NCBI RefSeq assembly: GCF_004123905.1
Contig: NZ_MZXW01000016.1
Location: 186,001 to 250,000, forward strand
Reading direction: 5' to 3'
From: Bradyrhizobium betae
GTDB taxonomy: Bacteria; Pseudomonadota; Alphaproteobacteria; Rhizobiales; Xanthobacteraceae
DNA: 64,000 bases
The notes beneath the pieces were generated by a model, which saw only the letters and a list, made by a program, of their open reading frames with translations, was not told the DNA's origin and searched no databases. Position 1 is the stretch's first letter. Every line of letters starts with the position of its first letter. The position numbers were made by a program, and so were the translations under genes. This document shows positions 47,767 through 56,377 of this stretch, in pieces.

Positions 47767-47861
47767 GGCGAGGGGCCTCAAAACATGATTTCACGCGAAA
47801 TCGTTATCTGCTTTTGCCCGAAATCACGCTAAAAAGGCGCCCAGCCATACAGGACGACGCG

Positions 47862-48674
47862 TTGATCAGACATCCGGACATTCGATTCGCTGCCACCATC
47901 GCCGCGCGAAGCGCGCGCGTGGCCGGCGTGCTTCTCGTCACCGCCGCGATGGTGACCGCGGCGTCGTTCGCGCAAAGCGTGCCCGTGCCGAAACCCGCGC
48001 CGAAGGGCCGCGATGCCGGAGCATCGGCCGGCGGGCCGGCTGTCACGGGCGCGACCCAGACGCCGCCGAATCCGGTCATCCCCGATCCGCGCCGCAACGT
48101 CCCGAGCAGCATCTTCCAGACCTTTGATGCCAACCAGAAGGCACAAGCGGCCAAGGTCAGCGCCTATCTGTCGTCGCTGTCGACGTTGGTCGGGAATTTC
48201 GTCCAGGTCGGCCCCGACGGCAGCAAGACGCAAGGCGATTTCTACATCCAGAAGCCCGGTAAGGTGCGTTTCGAATATGACGCGCCAAGCCCGATCGACA
48301 TCGTCGCCGACGGATCCTCGCTGGTGGTGCGCGACCGCAAGCTCGCGACCCAGGATGTCTATCCGCTGTCGCAGACGCCGCTGCGCTTCCTGCTGTCCGA
48401 CCGTATCGATCTGATGAAGGACACCAACGTCGTCAGCGTCTCCGCCGACGATATCTTCGTCAGCGTCACCATCGAAGAGAAGCAGGCGCTGGTCGGCACC
48501 AGCCGCCTGATGCTGATGTTCGGTGCCAAGGACGGCCAGTTGAAGCAGTGGACCGTCACCGACCCGCAGGGCTACGACACCACGATCGCGGTCTACAATC
48601 TCGACGCGACCAAGAAGCTCGATCCCGGCATGTTCAAGATCGACTTCACCAACTACGGACCGTCGCCGGGCTAG
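47862..48674 (+). CDS. lolA: Outer-membrane lipoprotein carrier (LolA family)
   Basis: The protein of 270 residues has an N-terminal hydrophobic signal ('AGVLLVTAAMVTAASFAQS'), a Pro/Ala-rich linker and the LolA fold: 'LSSLSTLVGNFVQVGPDGSK', 'GDFYIQKPGKVRFEYDAPSP', 'QTPLRFLLSDRIDL' and 'WTVTDPQGYDTTIAVYNLD'. It should shuttle lipoproteins across the periplasm. I chose TTG 47862 because AGGACGACG precedes it and the signal peptide follows; the frame is also open back to a GTG at 47763 that overlaps the ftsK end. Confidence 0.88.
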   Translation: MIRHPDIRFAATIAARSARVAGVLLVTAAMVTAASFAQSVPVPKPAPKGRDAGASAGGPAVTGATQTPPNPVIPDPRRNVPSSIFQTFDANQKAQAAKVSAYLSSLSTLVGNFVQVGPDGSKTQGDFYIQKPGKVRFEYDAPSPIDIVADGSSLVVRDRKLATQDVYPLSQTPLRFLLSDRIDLMKDTNVVSVSADDIFVSVTIEEKQALVGTSRLMLMFGAKDGQLKQWTVTDPQGYDTTIAVYNLDATKKLDPGMFKIDFTNYGPSPG

Positions 48675-48677
48675 GTC

Positions 48678-48801
48678 TCGTGTCCCGGACGCGCTGCAAC
48701 GCTCTTGGCGTTGCTGCGCAGAGCCGGGATCCAATGCGCGGCTCAGATGGGCCCCGGCTCAGCAGCGCGTCACTTCGTGCCGCGCAGCGTCCGGGGCACG
48801 A
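48678..48801. repeat. Dispersed palindromic repeat, family A (copy 2)
   Basis: It begins TCGTGTCCCGGACGC and ends GCGTCCGGGGCACGA, the mirror image. The interior has GAGCCGGG and CCCCGGCTC as an inner inverted pair. It shares ends and plan with 4311-4444. It lies 4 bp after the lolA stop. Confidence 0.8.
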
Positions 48802-48881
48802 GAGATTGTCGTGGATGGCCGAACCGGCCTATAGCGCACAGGTGCTTTCCCCACGCCGATCCATGCTAAGACGCAGCCCTC

Positions 48882-49697
48882 ATGCGTTTTTCCCTGACAA
48901 CCTGGAACATCAATTCGGTGCGGCTGCGCATCGATTTGGTCGCGAAATTCCTCAAGAGCGCGCGGCCTGACGTGCTGTGCCTCCAGGAGACCAAGTGCAT
49001 CGACGATGCCTTTCCGCTCAAGCGCTTCAAGCGGCTCGGCTATGAGCACGTCGCGCTGAACGGGCAGAAGGGCTATCACGGCGTCGCCATCGTCTCAAAG
49101 ATTCCGTTCGAGTCCACCGACATCCGTACCTTCTGCGACAAGGTGGATTCGCGCCACATCTCGGTATCGTTCGGCGGGAAGGCCAGTATCGCAAAGCCGC
49201 TGGTGCTGCATAATTTCTACGTGCCCGCCGGCGGCGACATTCCCGATCCCGCGCTGAATGAAAAATTCGACCACAAGCTCCGCTTCCTCGACGAGATGAA
49301 GGCGTGCGAGCCGCTGCATCCGCGCGGTGAGGATCGCCACATCCTGGTCGGCGATCTCAACGTCGCCCCTCACGAGAACGACGTGTGGTCGCACAAGCAG
49401 CTTTTGAAAGTGGTCTCGCACACGCCGGTTGAGACCGAGAAGCTGCAAGCGGCGCTCGCAGCCGGCGAATGGATCGATGTCGCGCGCGAGCGCATCCCGA
49501 TGTCGGAAAAGGTCTATACGTGGTGGAGCTACCGCTCCGCCGACTGGACCGTCGGCGACCGCGGCCGCAGGCTCGATCACATCTGGGTCTCGCGCGCGCT
49601 GAAGGATGCGGTCAGCGATTTCAAGATTCTTCGCGACGCGCGGAGCTGGGAGCGTCCGTCGGATCATGTCCCGGTGACGGTGACGCTGGAAGTCTGA
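48882..49697 (+). CDS. xthA: Exodeoxyribonuclease III
   Basis: The 271-residue protein is an AP-endonuclease/exonuclease III. 'TTWNINSVRLRID' opens the fold; catalytic elements are 'LCLQETKCIDDAFP' (Glu binding Mg), 'GYHGVAIVSK', 'LVGDLNVAPHENDVW' (Asp/Asn) and 'SDHVPVTVTL' (catalytic His). It removes abasic sites and 3' blocks in base excision repair. Both length and motifs are standard. Confidence 0.95.
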   Translation: MRFSLTTWNINSVRLRIDLVAKFLKSARPDVLCLQETKCIDDAFPLKRFKRLGYEHVALNGQKGYHGVAIVSKIPFESTDIRTFCDKVDSRHISVSFGGKASIAKPLVLHNFYVPAGGDIPDPALNEKFDHKLRFLDEMKACEPLHPRGEDRHILVGDLNVAPHENDVWSHKQLLKVVSHTPVETEKLQAALAAGEWIDVARERIPMSEKVYTWWSYRSADWTVGDRGRRLDHIWVSRALKDAVSDFKILRDARSWERPSDHVPVTVTLEV

Positions 49698-49726
49698 GGT
49701 CCCGTAGCCCGGATGGAGCGAAGCTC

Positions 49727-50170
49727 TCAGCTGGTCAGCTTCGCACCTGCCATCAATATATCGCTCGCAATCTGGCTGGAGCGCACCGCGAATTCGTCGC
49801 GGAGACGAACGGCGGCGGCGGGATCGCTTTCGAGCACGCGCTGGAACAGGCTGCGCGCGACGCGGATGACGGAGGCATGCTCCAGCGCGGTCGCGCTCGA
49901 CGGCCGCTTCATCGGCACCACCAGCGCGAGCTCGCCGATCAGCGCGCCGGGACCTGCGATCATCTCGGCGCCGGCGCCGTCATCGACCCGGAAGGTGCCG
50001 CGCTGGACCACGTAGCCGGCATCCGCATCATCACCGAGATTGAACAGGGTGTCGCCGCGGACGAAGTTACGCTGCTCGGAGCCGATCGCCAGCATGCGCA
50101 ACGAGGCATCTCCCAACAGGCGCAGTGTCGGGACACGCTCGAGAAGCGCTACGTCGTCGTCGATTGACAT
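49727..50170 (-). CDS. Cyclic nucleotide-binding-domain protein
   Basis: The 147-residue protein consists of a single Crp-type cNMP-binding beta-barrel: 'RGDTLFNLGDDADAGYVVQRGTF' and 'GPGALIGELALVVPMKRPSSATAL' (phosphate-binding cassette, with 'IGELAL' and the Arg in 'KRPSSA'). No DNA-binding domain follows, so it is a stand-alone sensor module. It lies 58 bp downstream of the response-regulator gene on the same strand, suggesting an operon. The ligand, cAMP or another, is unknown. Confidence 0.88.
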   Translation of the reverse strand: MSIDDDVALLERVPTLRLLGDASLRMLAIGSEQRNFVRGDTLFNLGDDADAGYVVQRGTFRVDDGAGAEMIAGPGALIGELALVVPMKRPSSATALEHASVIRVARSLFQRVLESDPAAAVRLRDEFAVRSSQIASDILMAGAKLTS

Positions 50171-50228
50171 TCAGATCCGAGGTTCAAGGGCACGCGATCT
50201 AAAACGATTCGCACACCCTTGGAACGTA

Positions 50229-50915
50229 TCACGGCACCAGCTTGTAGCCACCGGCTTCCGTGACCAGGATCTCCGGGTTGGCGGCGTCCTTCTCGATCTT
50301 CTGGCGGAGGCGGTAGATGTGGGTTTCCAGCGTGTGGGTGGTGACGCCGGAATTGTAGCCCCAGACCTCCTGCAGCAGGGTCTCGCGCGACACCGGCATC
50401 TGGCCAGCCCGGTAGAGGAAGCGGAGGATGGCGGTTTCCTTCTCGGTCAGCCGGACTTTTCGCGCATTGGCCGCGGTCAGCATCTTGGAGCCCGGGCGGA
50501 AGGAATAGGGGCCGACCGAAAACACCGCGTCCTCGCTGGCCTCGTGCTGGCGAAGCTGGGCGCGGATGCGAGCCAGCAGCACGGCGAAGCGGAAAGGCTT
50601 TGCGACATAGTCGTTGGCGCCGGATTCCAGGCCCAAAATCGTGTCGGAATCGGTGTCATGCCCGGTCAGCATGATGATCGGGGCCTTGAAGCCGCCCTTG
50701 CGCAGGGAGCGGACCACTTCGCGGCCGTCGGTATCGGGCAGGCCGACATCCATCAGGACGAGATCGGGGGAATTGGCCTTTGCGGCGCTGGCACCCTTGG
50801 CGCCGGTATCGACGGCGGAGGCTTCGAATTCTTCGTGCAGCGATAATTGCTCCACCAACGTATCGCGCAGATCGGTATCGTCATCCACGATCAGGATCTT
50901 GCGGGCATTGGCCAT
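50229..50915 (-). CDS. OmpR/PhoB-type response regulator (orphan)
   Basis: The 228-residue regulator has an N-terminal receiver domain ('KILIVDDDTDLRDTL'; phospho-acceptor Asp in 'LVLMDVGLPDTDG'; 'IIMLTGHD'; Lys in 'YVAKPFRF') and a winged-helix output domain ('VRLTEKETAILRFLY', 'LLQEVWGYNSGVTTHTLETH'). No histidine kinase gene is adjacent, so its partner is elsewhere. The downstream gene encodes a cyclic nucleotide-binding domain. Its target genes are unknown. Confidence 0.93.
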   Translation of the reverse strand: MANARKILIVDDDTDLRDTLVEQLSLHEEFEASAVDTGAKGASAAKANSPDLVLMDVGLPDTDGREVVRSLRKGGFKAPIIMLTGHDTDSDTILGLESGANDYVAKPFRFAVLLARIRAQLRQHEASEDAVFSVGPYSFRPGSKMLTAANARKVRLTEKETAILRFLYRAGQMPVSRETLLQEVWGYNSGVTTHTLETHIYRLRQKIEKDAANPEILVTEAGGYKLVP

Positions 50916-51093
50916 AGGGGGTCATCCTTTTGGGGTCCGGCGCGGCGCGCATCCATGCTGCACCCAGCCGAGAGGGAAGTTTAGGGGTCGCCGTTATTAT
51001 TGTTGTTCGTCTTGAAGTAGTGGGCTGTTACCGATTCACAAGCCAGAACCACTCTAACTCAAAATAGCAGGGCGTTTTGATGAATGTCCTGTA

Positions 51094-51687
51094 ATGAATT
51101 CGACATCGCACGTTCACATGAAAAACAAAGCTGTGTCAGTTAGTTATAGCCGAAATCGGAGCTCCGGACCACTCTCCGCGATCCGCGTTAAGCCTGCCGC
51201 CGGGAATCCACGCCGGGGCTGGCTGACGGCCGGAGCGCTCACCATTCCGGTGGCCCTGGGGCGCGGCGGCATTTTGGCCAACAAGCGCGAGGGCGATGGC
51301 GGCACGCCCAGGGGCAGTTTTCGTCCCAGGCAATTGTGGTGGCGGGGCGACCGGCACAGCCGTCCCAGGACTTTTTTGCCGGCGAGGACCATCGGCGACC
51401 TAGATGCCTGGTGCGAGGACCCCAACGACCGCCATTACAATCAGGCTATCCGGCTCGACCGGGAGCAGGGCGGTGACCGGCTCAAACGGGCCGACCATCT
51501 CTATGACTTCATCATCGAAATCGACCACAACACCAGGCCGCGCATCGCCGGCCACGGCAGCGCGGTGTTCTTGCACCTCGCCCGCGACAATTTCGGGCCG
51601 ACCGCGGGCTGCGTCTCCATGACCAGGGCGGCGATGCTACAATTGCTGCGGCGGCTGGGACCAAAAACAAAAATCATCATCGGGTGA
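51094..51687 (+). CDS. L,D-transpeptidase-family protein (YkuD)
   Basis: The protein of 197 residues has a YkuD domain with 'LANKREGDGGTPRGSFRPRQL' and the active-site pair His154 ('AGHGSAVF') and Cys173 ('TAGCVSMTRAAM'). The residue after GCV is Ser rather than the Arg of classical YkuD enzymes, placing it in a different branch. No signal peptide is evident. Starts at 51094 or 51118 are both possible and neither has a strong ribosome-binding site. The role in peptidoglycan is inference. Confidence 0.82.
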   Translation: MNSTSHVHMKNKAVSVSYSRNRSSGPLSAIRVKPAAGNPRRGWLTAGALTIPVALGRGGILANKREGDGGTPRGSFRPRQLWWRGDRHSRPRTFLPARTIGDLDAWCEDPNDRHYNQAIRLDREQGGDRLKRADHLYDFIIEIDHNTRPRIAGHGSAVFLHLARDNFGPTAGCVSMTRAAMLQLLRRLGPKTKIIIG

Positions 51688-51693
51688 AGGCAC

Positions 51694-52479
51694 ATGCTCG
51701 ACAAGGATCAGATCGCCACCGCTTCGCACGTCCTCGTCAAACATTGGCGTGACGGCACCAAGTGTGATGCGCTGGAGGCAAAGTTGCGACCACAGAGCCG
51801 CGCTGATGGTTATGCCGTGCAGGCCGTGCTCGAGACCCAATCGCTTGGAAACCTGTTCGGCTGGAAGATCGCGGCGACTAGCGAATCGGGACAGAAGCAC
51901 ATCAATGTCGCGGGACCGCTGGCCGGTCGCATCATGAGCGACACATTGATTGCCGATGGCGGCACCGTTCCGATGAAGGGCAACGAGATGCGCGTCGGCG
52001 AGCCCGAGTTCGCCTTCCGCATGGGCCGCGATCTGCCGCCGCGCGCGGCATCCTACACCGTCGATGAGGTGCTGGCCGCCGTCGACAGCTTGCATCCCGC
52101 AATCGAGATTCCGGATTCGCGCTTTTCCGATTTCGCCGGCGCCGGTGAGGCGCAGCTCATCGCCGACAATGCCTGCGCGCATCTGTTCGTGCTGGGCGCG
52201 GCGACATCGGCGAATTGGCGCGCGATGGATCTCGTCGAGGAACGGCCGCAGATCACGCTGCGCGGCCAGCACTATCTCGGCCATGGCAAGAACGTGCTCG
52301 GCGATCCCCGCGTTGCGCTCGCCTGGCTTGCCAACGAGCTGCGCGGGCTCGGCATCACCTTGCGGGCAGGGCAGGTGGTCACGACAGGCACATGCCATCC
52401 GCCGCTGCCGATCCGGGCCGGCGATCATTTTGCGGTGGATTTTGGGGTGTTGGGGAAGGCGTCGGTGGGGTTTGTGTAG
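51694..52479 (+). CDS. 2-keto-4-pentenoate hydratase-like protein
   Basis: The 261-residue protein belongs to the FAH/MhpD hydratase family: 'GWKIAATSESGQKHI', 'GEPEFAFRMGRDLPPRA', 'SLHPAIEIPDSRF' and 'GTCHPPLPIRAGDHFAVDFG'. MhpD-type enzymes hydrate 2-oxopent-4-enoate in aromatic meta-cleavage, using a divalent metal. No other meta-cleavage genes lie nearby, so the natural substrate is open. The start lies 6 bp after the L,D-transpeptidase stop, suggesting co-transcription. Confidence 0.88.
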   Translation: MLDKDQIATASHVLVKHWRDGTKCDALEAKLRPQSRADGYAVQAVLETQSLGNLFGWKIAATSESGQKHINVAGPLAGRIMSDTLIADGGTVPMKGNEMRVGEPEFAFRMGRDLPPRAASYTVDEVLAAVDSLHPAIEIPDSRFSDFAGAGEAQLIADNACAHLFVLGAATSANWRAMDLVEERPQITLRGQHYLGHGKNVLGDPRVALAWLANELRGLGITLRAGQVVTTGTCHPPLPIRAGDHFAVDFGVLGKASVGFV

Positions 52480-52497
52480 GCCGCCACGCACTCCGCT

Positions 52498-52603
52498 GTC
52501 ATTGCGAGCGCGCCTCTCTCCACGCGTCATTGCGAGCGAAGCGAAGCAATCCAGAGTCCCTCCGCGGAAAGATTCTGGATTGCTTCGCTTCGCTCGCAAT
52601 GAC
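52498..52603. repeat. GTCATTGCGAG palindromic repeat (copy 3, with an extra left end)
   Basis: A full unit runs from GTCATTGCGAG (52526-52536) to CTCGCAATGAC (52593-52603), with GCGAAGCAATCCAGA and TCTGGATTGCTTCGC pairing inside. A second left end GTCATTGCGAG (52498-52508) precedes it, as if one unit had inserted into or replaced another. Confidence 0.88.
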
Positions 52604-52646
52604 GAAATCGAGAGTTCGTATGGCGCGCGGCCGTCGATGACGGCTC

Positions 52647-53336
52647 CTACCTATGCCCGAAGATCGCACTCCCCACCCGGACATGCGTGGCACCTAACAT
52701 GATGGCTGTGGCGAAATCCGCGCTCATGCCCATTGAGAGCTTCTTCAAACCGTTGCGCGCGGCGATCTTGGCGGTCAGCGCGAAATGGGCGGCCGGCGGT
52801 TCGTCAACCGGCGGGATGCACATCAACCCCGAGATCGTCAGCCCGTAGGTGTCGCGACAGCTCGCGAGGAAGGCATCGGCCTCGCCCGGCGCGACGCCGG
52901 CTTTCTGCGGCTCCTCGCCGATGTTGATCTGGACGAACAGTTCCGGGTGCTTTTTCTGGGATTCGATTTCTTTGGCTAACGCCTGGCAAATGCTCGGACG
53001 GTCAACCGAATGGATGGCATCGAACAGCGCCACCGCCTCTTTCGCCTTGTTGGATTGCAGTGGCCCGATCAGATGCAGCACGATACCGGAGTAAGCAGAC
53101 GTTAACGCCGGCCATTTGCCTTTGGCCTCCTGCACCCGATTCTCACCAAATACGCGCTGTCCAGCGGCGATGACCGGGGTAATTGAATCCGCGTCGAAAG
53201 TTTTCGACACCGCGATCAGCGTGACGGAGGTGCGATCGCGACGCGCTTCCTTGCAGGCGCGTGCAATTTCGGCCTCGACCGCGGCGAGCCCGTTTGGTGA
53301 ATGGCCGGTTACCGGCGCGGCGTTTTCTTCTGTCAT
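52647..53336 (-). CDS. YggS/PLPBP-family PLP-binding protein
   Basis: The 229-residue protein is a pyridoxal-phosphate homeostasis protein with a TIM-barrel fold. The PLP-lysine is Lys45 in 'LIAVSKTFD'. 'VFGENRVQEAKGKW', 'LHLIGPLQSNKAKEAV' and 'LSMGMSADFATAIMLGATHVRVG' are the family signatures, the last contacting the phosphate. It binds PLP without a known catalytic activity and affects amino-acid balance in other bacteria. Confidence 0.94.
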   Translation of the reverse strand: MTEENAAPVTGHSPNGLAAVEAEIARACKEARRDRTSVTLIAVSKTFDADSITPVIAAGQRVFGENRVQEAKGKWPALTSAYSGIVLHLIGPLQSNKAKEAVALFDAIHSVDRPSICQALAKEIESQKKHPELFVQINIGEEPQKAGVAPGEADAFLASCRDTYGLTISGLMCIPPVDEPPAAHFALTAKIAARNGLKKLSMGMSADFATAIMLGATHVRVGSAIFGHR

Positions 53337-53445
53337 GACGTCGGATCGGACCGGATTGTTGCGGTGCTGTTTCTAATTTTACCGAGTTCAAGAAAGAGTT
53401 TTTGAACCCTTCGCTTTACCTTAGCCCGCGGGGTGGGCAGCGGAT

Positions 53446-55149
53446 ATGGCAAAACTCAGTTTCAACCGCAAACGAGCGAAACTCAAGCAGGTTCTCGGAA
53501 TCCGGGCGCGCCTCGCGTTGCTCGCGGTGATTCTGGTGACGCCCTTGATGTTCGAGCGCGTCCGCTCGCTCGAAGACACCCGCGCGAAGCAGATCGCGCA
53601 GGCCGCGGCCGAATTCACCACCGTTGCAAGACACAGCGCCGATGCACAGCGCGAGGTGATCTCGTCGGTCGAGACCATCCTGAAATCGGAAGCCTTCATC
53701 CGCGCCTCCGCCGGCGGCATCAGCAAGAGCTGCGACGTGCTGCGCGCGAGCCTGCCGTCGAACCTGCCCTGGATCCGCACGCTTCTCATCGCCGGTCAGG
53801 ACGGACGCATCCAGTGCGCCACCAACAACATGTATGTCGGCCTCGATCTCAGTGACCGGCCCTACTTTCAGCAGGCGCAGGAAACCGGCCGTTTCGTGCT
53901 GAGCGATTTCATCCTGTCGCGGCCGGTGCCGTCGCCGACCGTCATGGCGGTTTACCCGGTGTCTGCGTTCAGCGGCGTCGCCGATGCCGTCGTGCTCGCC
54001 ACCGTGAACCTCGACTGGATGTCGAAGGTCATGAACAATCTCGGCGGCCGTGCCGGCATCACGGCCGTGCTGGTCGACAGCGCCGGCACCGTGCTGGCCG
54101 CACCGGCTGACCAGTACAGCGCGATCGGCCGTCCCCTCGACAACATGCCGCTGATGTCGGCGATTGCCGACAAGGCGCTGCGGTCGGACCAGGACGAAGG
54201 CTCGCTCTCTTTCCTCGCCGCCGACGGCTCCCGCCGCGCGGTGAGCTATATCCGCATCGCCGGCACCAACGCTCGCCTGATCGCCAGCATCGACGAGGAC
54301 AAGGTGTCCGCGGCGGTCAGCCGCGACATCCGCACCGCCTATCTCCAGCTCGCTTTCGTCGTCGTGTTCGTCCTGCTTGGCGCGCTCATCGCCGCTGAAA
54401 AGCTCGTGATCAAGCCGATCGAGATGCTGGCCGACATGGCCAAGCGCCTCGGCGAGGGCGACCTGTCGGCGCGCGCGGCGCGCAATCGCCTGCCGGCCGA
54501 GTTCGTGCCGCTGGCGCGCGCCTTCAATGCGATGGCCGCGCAGCTCAGTCAGCGCGAGCGCGAGCTGATCGCAAGCAATGACCGCCTGACCGTGATGGCC
54601 TCGATCGACATGCTGTCGGGCCTCGCCAACCGCCGCGGCTTCCAGAGCCGGCTCGACTTCGAGTGGATGCGCGCGCAGCAATATGGCAGCGACCTCGCGC
54701 TGCTGATGATCGACGTCGACCACTTCAAGCTCTTCAACGACACCTACGGCCATCTCGAAGGCGATTCCTGCCTGACCAGGCTCGGCGAATCGCTCTCCGG
54801 CATCGCCGCCGACACGATGGGCTTTGCGGCGCGCTATGGCGGCGAGGAATTCTGCCTGCTGCTGCCGAACACCGATGTGAACCGCGCCGTCGAGATCGGC
54901 GAACAGGCGCGCGCGGCCGTGCTGAGACTTTGCCTGCCGCACATCACCTCCGCCCATATGATCGTCACCGTTTCGATCGGCGTCGCCGCGACGAAGCCGA
55001 ATGAGAGCCTGCGCCCCGGCGACCTGATCGAAGCCGCCGACGCCGCGCTCTACGCCGCAAAGCACCGCGGCCGCAACAACGTCGTCGAGCACGGCATCAT
55101 GGTGATCGACCACGGCGCAACGGATATGATGCTGGCGGCGAGCGCCTAG
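53446..55149 (+). CDS. Membrane diguanylate cyclase (Cache-HAMP-GGDEF)
   Basis: The 567-residue protein has a first membrane segment at residues 20-36, a periplasmic dCache-type sensor (about 40-300, 'LSDRPYFQQAQETGRFVLSD' is a Cache signature), a second membrane segment near 305-325, a HAMP linker and a GGDEF domain with 'YGGEEF' at 465-469 (active form), 'ALLMIDVDHFKLFNDTYGH' and the metal-binding Asp. It should make c-di-GMP in response to an external small molecule. Its stop shares CTAG with the stop of the convergent cyclase. Confidence 0.94.
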   Translation: MAKLSFNRKRAKLKQVLGIRARLALLAVILVTPLMFERVRSLEDTRAKQIAQAAAEFTTVARHSADAQREVISSVETILKSEAFIRASAGGISKSCDVLRASLPSNLPWIRTLLIAGQDGRIQCATNNMYVGLDLSDRPYFQQAQETGRFVLSDFILSRPVPSPTVMAVYPVSAFSGVADAVVLATVNLDWMSKVMNNLGGRAGITAVLVDSAGTVLAAPADQYSAIGRPLDNMPLMSAIADKALRSDQDEGSLSFLAADGSRRAVSYIRIAGTNARLIASIDEDKVSAAVSRDIRTAYLQLAFVVVFVLLGALIAAEKLVIKPIEMLADMAKRLGEGDLSARAARNRLPAEFVPLARAFNAMAAQLSQRERELIASNDRLTVMASIDMLSGLANRRGFQSRLDFEWMRAQQYGSDLALLMIDVDHFKLFNDTYGHLEGDSCLTRLGESLSGIAADTMGFAARYGGEEFCLLLPNTDVNRAVEIGEQARAAVLRLCLPHITSAHMIVTVSIGVAATKPNESLRPGDLIEAADAALYAAKHRGRNNVVEHGIMVIDHGATDMMLAASA

Positions 55150-56186
55150 CCCGCAGCTCCGACGCGATCGACCTCGGCTTCCGTCACCACGCGATTACGG
55201 CCGCCGCCCTTGGCGAGATAGAGCGCGCGGTCGCAGCGCTCGATGAGATCGGTGATCGCTTCACCGGACCGATACTGCGCCACACCGATCGACACGCTGA
55301 TGCTGGGCAGGATTTCGCCGGTCGAGCGGCGCGTGATCGTGCATTCGGCGATCGCGCGCCTGATGCGCTCGGCGACCACGGCGCAAGTGGCGAGATCGGC
55401 ACCCGGCATCACGGTGATCAGCTCCTCCCCGCCATAGCGGGCCGGCAGATCCGGCTCGCGAACCTTTTCGCGCAACACCTTCGCCATCAGACGCAGCACC
55501 TGGTCGCCGACACCGTGGCCGAAATCGTCGTTGAAAGCCTTGAAGTGATCGATGTCGAGCATCAACACGCTGAGCGGCTCGCCCCAGTCCGCAGTCACCT
55601 GCGCCTTGCGCAGGAATTCGTCGAGTGCCCGCCGGTTCGCCAGCCCCGTCAGCGTGTCGGTCCGCGCACGCTCCTCGGATTTGGACAGCGAATCCCTGAT
55701 GACGTCGAGCTCGCGGGCCTTTTCAGCAAAGCCCGCCTCCAGACGCGTCGTCCGCGTGGCGGCACGGGCCAGCTCGTCCATGAGTTGGGCGACCAGCGCC
55801 TTCGGGTTGACACCGGCCTTGCCCTGGTCGGCGACCCCGCTGATCGCCTGCATCTGCGAATGGTTGTCGGCGATCGCAGTCGCCAGAAACTCCTTCGCGG
55901 CGCCCATCAGGGCATGGAGCCGCTCCGACGTCCCGATGGCGGCGGCCTGGGGCGCGACGTAGGTCTCGAACAGATCCTGATTGGTCCTGATATCGAAGGG
56001 ACGGTTATGGTCGATCAGGAGATCGATGGCGTTGCGCAAATCGTCATGGCTGCCTGCGAAATATTGGAACCAGACGGCAAAATTGGTCGGCGTCGGCGGA
56101 ATCCGCTGTTCGGCCATGCTCCGCACCGCCCGTCCGGCGATGGACGCGGCGTAGTCGTAATCGAGATCGTCGAAGCCTGAATCCAT
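55146..56186 (-). CDS. Soluble diguanylate cyclase (GGDEF-type, GGEEL variant)
   Basis: The protein of 346 residues has an N-terminal helical sensor region ('IPPTPTNFAVWFQYFAGSH', residues 30-150) and a C-terminal GGDEF domain: 'DTLTGLANRRALDEFL', 'LSVLMLDIDHFKAFNDDFGH', 'RYGGEELITVMPGAD'. The signature is GGEEL, with Leu in place of the final Phe; the two catalytic acidic residues are kept, so activity is likely. I used ATG 56186; a TTG at 56213 in frame, with GGTGCGAGG before it, is an alternative. Confidence 0.9.
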   Translation of the reverse strand: MDSGFDDLDYDYAASIAGRAVRSMAEQRIPPTPTNFAVWFQYFAGSHDDLRNAIDLLIDHNRPFDIRTNQDLFETYVAPQAAAIGTSERLHALMGAAKEFLATAIADNHSQMQAISGVADQGKAGVNPKALVAQLMDELARAATRTTRLEAGFAEKARELDVIRDSLSKSEERARTDTLTGLANRRALDEFLRKAQVTADWGEPLSVLMLDIDHFKAFNDDFGHGVGDQVLRLMAKVLREKVREPDLPARYGGEELITVMPGADLATCAVVAERIRRAIAECTITRRSTGEILPSISVSIGVAQYRSGEAITDLIERCDRALYLAKGGGRNRVVTEAEVDRVGAAG

Positions 56187-56377
56187 CGCCTGGCGGGTGC
56201 TGTTGCCAGCCAACCTCGCACCGACCCCTTAATCCGGTCCCAATAGGCCGCTCCGTACTTTTGCGGACCAGCATTGCGGGGTGCCGCGGCCTGCGGCAAC
56301 CCATTGACCCCCCGAGGACTTCTATGGCCTAGTCCGGCCTCTTTAGACGGCCGAATCCACGAAAACCCAACGATTCC

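Noticed and set aside
47763..47861. GTG at 47763 as the lolA start, overlapping the end of ftsK
   Set aside because: It would add 33 residues before the signal peptide. TTG 47862 has a ribosome-binding site and opens on the signal region, though the alternative is not excluded.
49703..49726. GTAGCCCGGATGGAGCGAAGC after xthA as a repeat element
   Set aside because: Resembles one end of a common Bradyrhizobium repeat, but the other arm is missing, so I do not list it as a feature.
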